Shown piece by piece: positions 17,495 to 25,641 of a DNA stretch of 64,000 nucleotides (the first letter of the stretch is position 1; every line of letters starts with the position of its first letter). Under the pieces are notes generated by a model that worked only from the letters and a program-made list of their open reading frames with translations, was not told the origin of the DNA and did not search any database. The stretch is from Verrucomicrobiaceae bacterium (GTDB lineage Bacteria; Verrucomicrobiota; Verrucomicrobiia; Verrucomicrobiales; Akkermansiaceae), in NCBI GenBank assembly GCA_027486655.1, contig JAIXOR010000069.1, positions 1-64,000 of the forward strand. The letters run 5' to 3'. The translations under genes were made by a program, and so were the position numbers.

Positions 17495-17806
17495 ATGAAA
17501 GAAAAACCCACCGGTCGATCCGAAGAGTCGGGCTGGACCTTTTTCACCAATCACGCGCACGTGCTGCTGTGCCTGGCCGGGGATCCGGAGATGCGGCTGC
17601 GGGATGTCGGTGCCCAAGTGGGCATCACGGAGCGGGCGGTCCAGAAGATCGTGTCCGAGCTGGAAGCGGGCGGGGTTTTGGAACGGGAGCGCCACGGCAG
17701 GCGGAACGTTTACCGGATTCTGGGCAAACGTCCCTTGCGCCATCCGGTGGAGTCCCATTGCACGGTGGAGGGTTTGATCCGTTTTGTGATCGATTCGAAG
17801 CCGTGA
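17495..17806 (+). CDS. Small winged-helix transcriptional regulator
   Basis: 103-residue protein dominated by a winged helix-turn-helix domain: 'MRLRDVGAQVGITERAVQKI' forms the HTH and 'VSELEAGGVLERERHGRRNV' the recognition helix end and wing, as in MarR/ArsR-like families. There is no obvious ligand or metal site. The gene is divergent from the SbtA-like transporter with a palindrome between them, so it probably regulates that transporter and itself. The target is inferred only from position. Confidence 0.78.
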   Translation: MKEKPTGRSEESGWTFFTNHAHVLLCLAGDPEMRLRDVGAQVGITERAVQKIVSELEAGGVLERERHGRRNVYRILGKRPLRHPVESHCTVEGLIRFVIDSKP

Positions 17807-17843
17807 GTCCCGGAGCGCGGCACCGAGCGGATCGGTCGCGGGC

Positions 17844-17880
17844 GAAAAAAATCCCCGCCACCGGTGGGTGACGGGGATTT
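17844..17880 (-). terminator. Intrinsic terminator of mdh
   Basis: Read on the - strand: a 9-bp stem AAATCCCCG/CGGGGATTT (17872-17880 with 17849-17857) and a 14-nt loop, followed by a T-run of seven and CGC. It lies 31 nt after the malate dehydrogenase stop. Confidence 0.85.
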
Positions 17881-17911
17881 GGGAATCGGAAATTCCGGTT
17901 GGACCGGAGGA

Positions 17912-18901
17912 TTACTTGGGAAGCAGGTCCTTCACCGCATCGCGCTCTTCCTTGAGCTCGTTGATGGTGGCATCGATCTTGGCCTGGCTGAAGGCATCGA
18001 TGGGCAGGCCTTGGACGACCTCCCACTTGCCGGGCTCGGTGACGCGGATGGGCATGGAGGCCATGAGGCCCTTTTCGATGCCATAGGATCCATCCGAGCA
18101 GACCGCGACGGAAGTCCAGTCTCCGGCGGGAGTCGGGGTGATGATGCTGCGCACGGTGTCCATGGCGGCGTTGGCGGCGGAGGCGGCGGAAGACGCGCCA
18201 CGGGCCTTGATGATGGCGGCGCCGCGCTGCTGGACGGTGGTGATGAACTCGCCTTTGAGCCACTCCACGTGGGAGATCACGTCGGTCACCGGGCGGCCGT
18301 TGATTTTGGCGTTGGTGAAGTCCGGATACTGGGTGGCGGAGTGGTTGCCCCAGATGCACATGTTGGTGACCTTGGAGACGTGCACGCTGGCCTTTTTGGC
18401 GAGTTGGCTCTTGGCGCGGTTCTCATCGAGGCGGGTCATGGCGAAGAAGCGCTCCTTGGGCACGCCGTCCGCATTGTTCATGGCGATGAGGGCGTTGGTG
18501 TTGCAGGGGTTGCCGACGACGAGCACGCGGACGTCGTTGGCGGCGTTGCGTGCGATGGCCTTGCCCTGGCCGGTGAAGATCTTGCCGTTGATGCCGAGCA
18601 GGTCGCCACGCTCCATCCCGGCCTTGCGGGGCACGGAACCGACGAGGAGGGCCCAGTTGGTGCCTTTGAATCCTTCGTTGAGGTCGGAGGTGCCGACGAC
18701 GTCGTGAAGCAGCGGGAAAGCGCAGTCATCGAGTTCCATCATGACGCCTTCGAGGGCGGCCATCCCGGGCTCGATCTCGATGAGGCGGAGGTTGACCGGC
18801 TGATCGGGTCCGAAGACGAAGCCGGACGCGATGCGGAACAGGAGGGCGTAGCCGATTTGGCCAGCCGCGCCGGTGACGGAAACGGTAATTGGTGCTTTCA
18901 T
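17912..18901 (-). CDS. mdh: Malate dehydrogenase
   Basis: 329-residue NAD-dependent malate dehydrogenase of the long type shared with cytosolic enzymes, interconverting malate and oxaloacetate in the TCA cycle. The Rossmann start '[20 protein letters not shown]' sits right after MKAPIT, which fixes the start at 18901; the frame stays open far upstream but without homology. Substrate and catalytic residues are visible in '[14 protein letters not shown]' (Arg), 'VVGNPCNTN' and '[12 protein letters not shown]' (catalytic His). It stands alone with its own terminator and a pair of direct repeats about 75-106 nt upstream. Confidence 0.95.
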   Translation of the reverse strand: MKAPITVSVTGAAGQIGYALLFRIASGFVFGPDQPVNLRLIEIEPGMAALEGVMMELDDCAFPLLHDVVGTSDLNEGFKGTNWALLVGSVPRKAGMERGDLLGINGKIFTGQGKAIARNAANDVRVLVVGNPCNTNALIAMNNADGVPKERFFAMTRLDENRAKSQLAKKASVHVSKVTNMCIWGNHSATQYPDFTNAKINGRPVTDVISHVEWLKGEFITTVQQRGAAIIKARGASSAASAANAAMDTVRSIITPTPAGDWTSVAVCSDGSYGIEKGLMASMPIRVTEPGKWEVVQGLPIDAFSQAKIDATINELKEERDAVKDLLPK

Positions 18902-18975
18902 GATTTTGATGCGGGAGGCGGGGACGCTAGGGGACATCGGCGGAGTGGTCAACCCGCAAGCCACGGGATGAGAAG

Positions 18976-19007
18976 CGGTGCGCGGGATTTCTGAATCGGT
19001 GCGCGGG
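18976..19007. promoter_or_regulatory. Tandem direct repeat upstream of mdh
   Basis: CGGTGCGCGGG occurs twice, at 18976-18986 and 18997-19007, start to start 21 bp (two helical turns), 75-106 nt upstream of the mdh start. Same-face spacing suggests cooperative regulator binding; no regulator is known. Confidence 0.4.
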
Positions 19008-19060
19008 GGGGCTGCAAATCCGGGCTTTGCGGAGCGGGTTCCGGTGTCTTGAATCCGGGC

Positions 19061-19528
19061 ATGATCGACATGCTTGTGCGCCTCTATGATCTGCCGGATT
19101 CCTCGGAGCTTTACCGGGAGGTGGCCGCCAAGGGGGTGACCTTGAGGCGGGCGCGGGCCTTCGAGAAGCACACGGTGGCCGCCTTCGCCCGCGGGTTTTC
19201 CGAAAAATGGGCGAGCGAGGTGGAGGTGGCGCTCACCAGACAACCGGTGGCCTGTTTTGTCGCCACGCGGGAGAAAAAGATCCTGGGATTCGCGTGTTAC
19301 GACACGACGATGCGCGGGTTTTTCGGACCGACCGGCGTCGCGGAGGAGTCGCGCGGGCTGGGGCTCGGCAAGGCGCTGCTGATGAAGTCGCTGGAAGGGC
19401 TCAGGGAGACCGGCCATGCCTATGCGATCATCGGCGGGGTGGGGCCTCGCGAGTTTTATGCGAAGGCCTGCGGAGCGATCGAGATCCCGGGGAGCGATCC
19501 CGGGATCTACGGCGACATCCTGCCTTGA
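19061..19528 (+). CDS. GNAT-family N-acetyltransferase
   Basis: 155-residue acetyltransferase. The acetyl-CoA binding motif A is clear ('[20 protein letters not shown]'), followed by '[19 protein letters not shown]', the typical end of the domain. ATG at 19061 is chosen over a TTG four codons upstream. The substrate is unknown. It is divergent from mdh and 82 nt before an acyltransferase gene on the same strand. Confidence 0.85.
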   Translation: MIDMLVRLYDLPDSSELYREVAAKGVTLRRARAFEKHTVAAFARGFSEKWASEVEVALTRQPVACFVATREKKILGFACYDTTMRGFFGPTGVAEESRGLGLGKALLMKSLEGLRETGHAYAIIGGVGPREFYAKACGAIEIPGSDPGIYGDILP

Positions 19529-19610
19529 TCCTCCCCACCCCACGCGATCCGGTAATGGGATGGCGCGCGGTCTTGTGGAAGACTTCCGGGTTCCCTCCCC
19601 CCGCTGATTC

Positions 19611-20729
19611 ATGACCTCCCCCGAGCGCCAGAACAACTTCGACCTGATCCGGCTGCTGGCCGCCGCGCAGGTGGTGCTGGCCCATGCGATCGGCCACACG
19701 CCGCTGGTCCACCAACTTCCACCGTGGGGCAAACAAGTCTTCGAGGCGCTGCTGATGCTGCCGGGAGTGCCGGTGTTTTTCGTGATCAGCGGGTTTTTGA
19801 TCACCCGTTCGTTCGAGCGCGATCCGGCGGACTTGAAAGGCTACTTCTGGCGGCGCTCGCTGCGGATTTTCCCGGCCTTGTGGGTTTGTCTGTTGATGAC
19901 GCTGGCCGCGCTGGCCGCCTTCGGGTTTCTCACCAGGGACTATGTGCTCTCCAAGGGATTCGCGGCATGGCTGGCGGGGCAGGTTTCGTTTTTCCAGTTC
20001 TACAATCCGGAGCAGTTCCGCGATTTCGGCATCGGCGTGGCAAATGGCGCGCTGTGGACGATCACGGTGGAGCTCCAGTTCTATGCCTTCGTGCCGCTCT
20101 TCCACTGGCTTACCCGGAGCAGAGGTGCGGTTTCCTCGGCGCTATTCACCGTGCTCTTCGCGGTGTCCTTCGGGGCCTACTGCGTGATGGACCACCAGGT
20201 GAACGGTCCGGGCGGCTATTCCGGCGCGCCGTTGGTTTACAAGCTGATGTTCGTCAGCCTGCTGCCGCACCTGTGGATGTTTCTGTTAGGTGTACTCATC
20301 CACCGCCATTTCGCCGCACTGCGCGGCATGCTGGAAGGACGGTTTTTCATCTGGTTCGGAGCCTATGTGCTGGTTATGGCCGGCTTGCACTGGCTGGTGG
20401 AGTTGCGCTCGATCGTTTACTACCTCGGCTATCTGCCCTCGCGAGCGCTGCTGGCGCTGGCGACGATCGCCGCAGCCTACAGCATGAGGCAGCTGTCCGG
20501 CAAACTCCTGCGCGGCATGGATCTTTCCTATGGCACTTATCTGTATCACTCCGTGGTGATCAACATCTTCGTCGAACTCGGCTGGCTCGGATCCCTGGGA
20601 TCGGTGCTGCCGGTCTTCGGGGTATCGATCTTCGCCGCGCTGCTGAGTTGGAACCTGATCGAGAAACCGGCGCTCGGTCTGAAAATGGCAAGGCCCGGGA
20701 AACTTCGAGGCGTCACGCGGGAGGCGTGA
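19611..20729 (+). CDS. Acyltransferase 3 (OafA-like) membrane protein
   Basis: 372-residue integral membrane acyltransferase. The N-terminus '[20 protein letters not shown]' carries the family His, and '[20 protein letters not shown]' with '[14 protein letters not shown]' are hallmark motifs; about ten hydrophobic segments follow. Members O-acetylate surface polysaccharides, peptidoglycan or exopolysaccharide. There is no C-terminal SGNH domain. The 3' end overlaps the convergent Cys-cluster gene by 17 bp. The substrate is not predictable. Confidence 0.88.
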   Translation: MTSPERQNNFDLIRLLAAAQVVLAHAIGHTPLVHQLPPWGKQVFEALLMLPGVPVFFVISGFLITRSFERDPADLKGYFWRRSLRIFPALWVCLLMTLAALAAFGFLTRDYVLSKGFAAWLAGQVSFFQFYNPEQFRDFGIGVANGALWTITVELQFYAFVPLFHWLTRSRGAVSSALFTVLFAVSFGAYCVMDHQVNGPGGYSGAPLVYKLMFVSLLPHLWMFLLGVLIHRHFAALRGMLEGRFFIWFGAYVLVMAGLHWLVELRSIVYYLGYLPSRALLALATIAAAYSMRQLSGKLLRGMDLSYGTYLYHSVVINIFVELGWLGSLGSVLPVFGVSIFAALLSWNLIEKPALGLKMARPGKLRGVTREA

Positions 20730-21114
20730 TTGAAGATGCCGGCACCGGTACGGCCTCGCAGACGTCGCGCCAGCCGGGGAAGTTCCAGTGGTTCGGAAAT
20801 CCCGCGCATTGCCCTGGCTTGACCGGATGGATGCGGCAGCCGCCGTTTTCCAGCATGATGCATTCGTGGTTCTCCCGTTCGATGAGCGAGAGCCCCTGGC
20901 GGTTGGTGCGCAGGCGGGTATAACGATCAAGGAACTCGGCTTCGGTCATGCCGAGGAATCCGGCGATGGGTGCGATCTCATCCTCCTCGATGCGGACATC
21001 CCCGGGCCACTTGCAGCAGTTTGTGCAGCGCTGGCAGACATAAAAGACCGAGGGATCCAGCGGCACATCGCGATTCGCCGGACTGCCGAAGTCCTTGGAC
21101 GGGACGGGGCTCAT
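20713..21114 (-). CDS. YkgJ-family cysteine-cluster protein
   Basis: 133-residue protein with the CxxCxxCC pattern of YkgJ-like proteins ('CQRCTNCCKWPGDVRI') and later cysteines in 'CRIHPVKPGQCAGFP'; the family is thought to bind an Fe-S cluster or zinc. The start at 21114 is decided by a TGATG overlap: its A is shared with the stop codon of the upstream amidase gene, a classic translational coupling. A longer reading from 21162 inside the amidase gene is rejected. Function unknown; the coupling hints at an envelope-related role. Confidence 0.85.
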   Translation of the reverse strand: MSPVPSKDFGSPANRDVPLDPSVFYVCQRCTNCCKWPGDVRIEEDEIAPIAGFLGMTEAEFLDRYTRLRTNRQGLSLIERENHECIMLENGGCRIHPVKPGQCAGFPNHWNFPGWRDVCEAVPVPASSITPPA

Positions 21115-21827
21115 CAGAGTTTTTGATAGTAGGAATTCACCCGGCCGAGAAACCAGCGCCACTTCTTGCCGGGGCGGCCGTTATCCATGAGGAAGTGCGG
21201 GCAGTTTTTGTTAGGCGGATGCTTGCCGAAGCGCGGCCAGTGATAGTGCGGCACCACGTTGCGCAGCGGGATGCCCTGCTTTTTCATGAGGATGGCGGTG
21301 AGCTTGGCCGTGCGCTCGATGGTCGCCGAGCGGCTGCTGCCGCGGTGTTCGCACATCTCGATGCCGATGGAGAGGCGGTTTCCCGGCCCGTGGAAATCGG
21401 CGTGCTCGCCCTGTTCGCTGGTGGGCATGTGCTGGATGGCAACCCTGTCGTCCACGGTGAAATGCCAGATGAGGTAGCCGATGCGGTTGCCGTAGCGGGT
21501 CTTGGGAGAGCGGAGGGCTCCGTTCTTGAGCGCCTGCGAGTGCTTCCACGCATCCGCCGAGTAGTTCTGCGTGCTGTGGATGGTGATGAAGCGCGGCTTC
21601 ATCGGACGCAGCACCTTGCGGCCATGGGTGCCGCGCGGGACCAGATCCATCTTGAGATTCACCTCCCGATAGAGGCGGGACATCGAGATCTTGCCGCCGG
21701 AAGGAGATGCCTGGGACGAGCCTCCGGAATAGGTGTCCCGTCCACCACCGGGCGGGCCGACGCGGTAGCACTGCGTGACGCTGAGCGCCAGGCAGGTGGG
21801 CAGGAGGATGCGGACGAACCGATGCAC
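21114..21827 (-). CDS. N-acetylmuramoyl-L-alanine amidase lipoprotein
   Basis: 237-residue lipoprotein ('CLALSVTQC' lipobox) with an Amidase_2-type domain. Zinc-ligand and active-site regions are visible: 'RFITIHSTQNYSADAW', 'HADFHGPGNRLSIGIEMCEH', 'NVVPHYHW' and 'PPNKNCPHFLM'. Such enzymes cleave the amide between muramic acid and the stem peptide. A 50-residue Gly/Ser-rich linker separates the lipid anchor from the catalytic domain. It is coupled by TGATG to the Cys-cluster gene and divergent from psd. Confidence 0.87.
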   Translation of the reverse strand: MHRFVRILLPTCLALSVTQCYRVGPPGGGRDTYSGGSSQASPSGGKISMSRLYREVNLKMDLVPRGTHGRKVLRPMKPRFITIHSTQNYSADAWKHSQALKNGALRSPKTRYGNRIGYLIWHFTVDDRVAIQHMPTSEQGEHADFHGPGNRLSIGIEMCEHRGSSRSATIERTAKLTAILMKKQGIPLRNVVPHYHWPRFGKHPPNKNCPHFLMDNGRPGKKWRWFLGRVNSYYQKL

Positions 21828-21879
21828 GGAAGCGCTCTTACCACGATCGGAATCCCGCGGAAATTAAATTCATCCTTAC

Positions 21880-21897
21880 TTTCAGGATTTCCTGAAA
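21880..21897. promoter_or_regulatory. Palindrome in amidase/psd divergent promoter region
   Basis: TTTCAGGA-TT-TCCTGAAA: perfect 8-bp arms around 2 nt, in the 120-bp gap between the divergent amidase and psd genes. There is no T-run, so it looks more like a repressor or activator site than a terminator. Confidence 0.5.
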
Positions 21898-21947
21898 AAC
21901 CTTCCCCCGCCCTTGCGGAGACGGCCGGGCGTCCTTAGAAGGGGGGC

Positions 21948-22841
21948 GTGGAACCCATCCGCTACTTCAATCGCCATACAGGAAAAACCGAGACCGAGAA
22001 GGTCTATGGCGAGGGTTTCCTGAGGTGGACCTATGGACATCCGCTGGGCGCGATCGCACGCTGGGCCTTCGTGAAACGCCCGTTTTTTTCCGCGTGGTAT
22101 GGGCGCAGGATGGATCGCCCGGAGTCGGCGGCAAGGGTCGCTCCATTCATCGAGCGATATGGTTTGGACCCGGCCGAGTTTGCGGATGAGCCGGGGTCGT
22201 TCCGGAGTTTCAACGAGTTTTTCTACCGGAAACTGCGCTCTGAAAGCCGCCCGGTGGATCCGGATGAGGCGGCATTGGTGTTTCCGGCGGATGGCCGGCA
22301 CCTGGGTTTTGGGAAGGCTTCGGAGATCTCCCGGGTATTTGTGAAGGGCCAGCGTTTCGATCTGCCCACGCTGCTGGGCGACAGGGATCTGGCTGAGCGC
22401 TATCGGGAGGGCAGCCTCGTGCTTTCGCGGCTCTGCCCGGTGGACTACCACCGTTTCCACTTCCCTGCACAAGGCGTTCCCGGAGCCCCCCGGACGATCG
22501 ATGGCCCCTTGTTTTCCGTCTCGCCGATCGCCCTGCGGAAACACCTCTCCTACCTCTGGACCAACCGCCGCGTGATCACCCGGCTGGAGACGGCCAATCT
22601 CGGCACCATCCTCCTCCTCGAAATCGGAGCCACCTGCGTGGGAGGCATCCACCAGACCTACAGCGCCGGAAACCCCGTGGCAAAAGGCGGGGAAAAAGGC
22701 TACTTTTCCTTCGGCGGTTCCTCCACCCTGACGCTCTTCGAGCCCGGCCGCGTCCATCTTGCGGCCGATCTCGTCGAACAATCCTCGCTGGGCCTCGAAC
22801 TTTACGCCAAAGTCGGCACCCGAATGGCCACCATCGCCTGA
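21948..22841 (+). CDS. psd: Phosphatidylserine decarboxylase
   Basis: 297-residue proenzyme making phosphatidylethanolamine from phosphatidylserine at the membrane. The catalytic His segment 'CPVDYHRFHFPAQG' lies near residue 164. The self-cleavage site is the GGS of 'YFSFGGSSTLTLFEPGRV' (about residue 255), where the Ser becomes the pyruvoyl group. The start is GTG (21948) after a G-rich stretch; no earlier in-frame start was preferred. glnD begins 36 nt downstream on the same strand. Confidence 0.92.
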   Translation: MEPIRYFNRHTGKTETEKVYGEGFLRWTYGHPLGAIARWAFVKRPFFSAWYGRRMDRPESAARVAPFIERYGLDPAEFADEPGSFRSFNEFFYRKLRSESRPVDPDEAALVFPADGRHLGFGKASEISRVFVKGQRFDLPTLLGDRDLAERYREGSLVLSRLCPVDYHRFHFPAQGVPGAPRTIDGPLFSVSPIALRKHLSYLWTNRRVITRLETANLGTILLLEIGATCVGGIHQTYSAGNPVAKGGEKGYFSFGGSSTLTLFEPGRVHLAADLVEQSSLGLELYAKVGTRMATIA

Positions 22842-22877
22842 TGCACGGCTGCAACGCATTCCTCCTCCACCGATCGC

Positions 22878-25637
22878 ATGCTCAACTACCTCAAGACCCT
22901 CGATCAACACGCCAAGGACTCGCTCAAGCCGGCCATCGAGGGACAACTCTCACCCGCCGAGCGCATCGCGCTCTACAAGCAGTTCCTCAAGCTGGAAGAG
23001 CAGCGCATTCTCCAGCACCACCGCTCGGGAGCCGGTGGTTTGGAAATCGCCAGAAACCGGGCGGCTCTCATCGATGTGGTGCTTTCCTCGATCCTCGAAG
23101 CCGCGGTGCGCGCGAGGAAAGACGGCACCACGCTGCCCATCGCCCTCGTGGCCACCGGCGGATACGGACGCGGCCTGCTCAACCCGCGGTCGGACATCGA
23201 CCTGCTTTTCCTCCTTCCGCGTGCTTCCAACAATCTTCCCAAGCCGCTGCAGGAACTCGTGCAGGACGTACTTTACCTGCTCTGGGACGTCGGCTTCAAG
23301 GTCGGCCATGCCTGCCGCTCGATCACCGAGTGCGTCCAGGAAGCCCGACTGGACCAGGAAAACAAAACCTCGCTGATGGACGCCCGCCTCATCACCGGTG
23401 ACTCCGCGCTTTTCAAGAAGTTCGAATCCACCTTCGCCAAGGAGTGCATCGCCAAAGGCCAGGCCGACTTCTTCGATCTGCGCCGCCAGGACTTGAGAAA
23501 CCGCCATGAGAAATACTCGCGCACCGTCTTTCTCCAGGAACCGAATGTGAAGGAAAGCTGCGGCGGCATGCGCGACTACCACAGCATCCAGTGGGTCGCC
23601 CGGGCCAAGACCGGCAGCTCGCGCCTTGAGGATCTCGTCGAACGGAAACTGATGACCGCAGCCGCCTTCAAGGAAGTCGAGGAGGCCTACGATTTCCTTC
23701 ACCGCGTCCGCAACGAGCTGCACTACCACAGCGGCAAAGGCACCGACCAGCTCACCCTCCAACTGCAGGGTGTCGTCGCCACCGCATTCAATTATCCGCA
23801 GCGCAACATCCTCCGCAGCACGGAGGCCTTCATGCGCGACTACTACCGCCACACGCGCCACATCTATCAGCACACCACCTCGCTCATGGAAACCTTCCAG
23901 ATCGAGGAAGACAACCGGGCCGAGTCCGGGATCCGCTCCTTCCTGACCTTCCGGAAAAAGAAGCGCGAGGAATTCGACGGCTTCGTCGCGCGGGACGGGC
24001 GGCTCTTCCCCGCCTACCCGGATGTTTTCAAGGAAGACCCCCACCGCCTGATGCGGCTCTTCCAACATTGCCAGGTGCGGAATTTGAAACTCAGCCCTCA
24101 ACTCCGCCGGCTCATCGCCCAGCACTGGGAGGATATCGACAGGCCCTTCCGCTACTCCAAGACCAACCGCCAGATCTTCCAGGCCATCCTCGAACGCAAG
24201 GGCGAGGCCGCACGCATCCTGCGGCTCATGCACCGCATCGGCATCCTCGGCCGTTATCTGCCCGAGTTCGGAGCCCTCGATTGCCTCGTCCAGCACGAGT
24301 TCTTCCACCGCTACACCGCGGACGAGCACACGCTGCGCTGCATCGAGCAACTCGATCTGCTCATCGCCGAGAACAACCCGCGGCGCGAGATCTACCGCAG
24401 GCTTTTCCACGAGATCCAGGATCCCTACGCGCTCTACCTCGCACTGATCCTCCACGATACAGGCCGTGCGGAAAACGTGCGCGAGCACATCGACGGCTCC
24501 GCGATGCTCGCCGCCAAGCTCTGCAACCGCCTCCAGATCCAGGGGGCCCGGCGCTCGCTCATCATGTTCCTGGTGGACAACCACCTCACCTTCTGGCGCA
24601 CGGCCACCACCCGCAATCTCGATGACCCCGAGGTCATCGCCGAGTTCGCGGGCATCGTCAAAAACACCTCCAATCTCGATGCCCTGCTGCTCTTCACTTT
24701 CGTCGATTCCAACGGCACCTCACCGGACGCCTGGAGCGGCTGGAAGGAAAGCCTGATGCTCCAGCTTCACAAGGCCACCCGCCGGTTCCTCAAGGAAGGC
24801 CGCGAGCAATACTCGAAGAAACTCGACGCGGAACGGCTCGCCCTGCGCGACGAAGTCACCGGCATCATGCGCGAGGACTACCATCCGGACATCGACCGCC
24901 ACTTCGAGCTCATGCCCCCCGCCGCCTTCCATTTCCGGCAGGCACCCCACATCGTCACCCAGGTCCGGACCGTGCGCCACTTCCTCCAGCGCGAGGCGGA
25001 CTCCGGTGATCCCTTCGCCTTCTGCATCAAGTGGATCGACCACACCGAGATGGGTTACACCGAGATGGTGCTCGCCACACGGGATCGGCCGCTTTTGTTA
25101 GAGAAGGTCTGCTGCGCGCTCGCTTCCGGGCAGATCAACATCCTTTCCGCCGACCTCTTCACCCGGCGGGACGGCATCGTGGTGAACATCTTCCGCGTCT
25201 GCACCACCAACTTCGAGACCGTTTCCGAGCCCGGCACCCGCAAACACTTCCTCGCCACCTTCGAGGACATCCTGGCCAACCCGGGATACGAACCGGAGAA
25301 GTATCTCAAGCGCCGCGTCAACTTCCTCAAACCGCGGACCGACAACGGCATCCCCGTGCCGGTGCGCGCTTACGTGTCCAACGAGCTGCACCCGGTCTGC
25401 ACCACTGTGGAAATCCAGGCGCTCGACCGCATCGGCCTGTTGCACGACCTGTTCCACACCATCAACCAGCACGGACTCACCACCGCCCATGCCCGGATCT
25501 GCACCGAGAAGGGCGTGGCCATGGACACCCTCTACATCACCACGCCGGAAGGCCGCAAGGTCGAGGACAACTCGCTGCTCAAGGAGCTGGAGGAACAGTT
25601 CTCCACCCTCATCGCGCGGGGCGAGACGCAGGAGTGA
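22878..25637 (+). CDS. glnD: [Protein-PII] uridylyltransferase
   Basis: 919-residue bifunctional nitrogen sensor that uridylylates and deuridylylates PII according to glutamine. Domains in order: nucleotidyltransferase with 'GGYGRGLLNPRSDIDLLFL' (about 93-112); helical GlnE-like region; HD domain (about 477-560, with 'FHRYTADEHTL' and 'LILHDTGRAENVREHIDG'); and two C-terminal ACT domains (about 730-800 and 841-915) that bind glutamine. Its length is close to the usual 850-950. No PII gene is adjacent. It follows psd by 36 nt, so the two may share a transcript. Confidence 0.94.
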   Translation: MLNYLKTLDQHAKDSLKPAIEGQLSPAERIALYKQFLKLEEQRILQHHRSGAGGLEIARNRAALIDVVLSSILEAAVRARKDGTTLPIALVATGGYGRGLLNPRSDIDLLFLLPRASNNLPKPLQELVQDVLYLLWDVGFKVGHACRSITECVQEARLDQENKTSLMDARLITGDSALFKKFESTFAKECIAKGQADFFDLRRQDLRNRHEKYSRTVFLQEPNVKESCGGMRDYHSIQWVARAKTGSSRLEDLVERKLMTAAAFKEVEEAYDFLHRVRNELHYHSGKGTDQLTLQLQGVVATAFNYPQRNILRSTEAFMRDYYRHTRHIYQHTTSLMETFQIEEDNRAESGIRSFLTFRKKKREEFDGFVARDGRLFPAYPDVFKEDPHRLMRLFQHCQVRNLKLSPQLRRLIAQHWEDIDRPFRYSKTNRQIFQAILERKGEAARILRLMHRIGILGRYLPEFGALDCLVQHEFFHRYTADEHTLRCIEQLDLLIAENNPRREIYRRLFHEIQDPYALYLALILHDTGRAENVREHIDGSAMLAAKLCNRLQIQGARRSLIMFLVDNHLTFWRTATTRNLDDPEVIAEFAGIVKNTSNLDALLLFTFVDSNGTSPDAWSGWKESLMLQLHKATRRFLKEGREQYSKKLDAERLALRDEVTGIMREDYHPDIDRHFELMPPAAFHFRQAPHIVTQVRTVRHFLQREADSGDPFAFCIKWIDHTEMGYTEMVLATRDRPLLLEKVCCALASGQINILSADLFTRRDGIVVNIFRVCTTNFETVSEPGTRKHFLATFEDILANPGYEPEKYLKRRVNFLKPRTDNGIPVPVRAYVSNELHPVCTTVEIQALDRIGLLHDLFHTINQHGLTTAHARICTEKGVAMDTLYITTPEGRKVEDNSLLKELEEQFSTLIARGETQE

Positions 25638-25641
25638 GGAG

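Noticed and set aside
18902-19804. N-terminal extension of malate dehydrogenase
   Set aside because: The Rossmann motif directly follows MKAPIT at 18901; the extra 301 codons overlap two + strand genes in antisense.
22950-24584. 544-codon - strand frame inside glnD
   Set aside because: Antisense shadow of a well conserved gene; no domain recognised.
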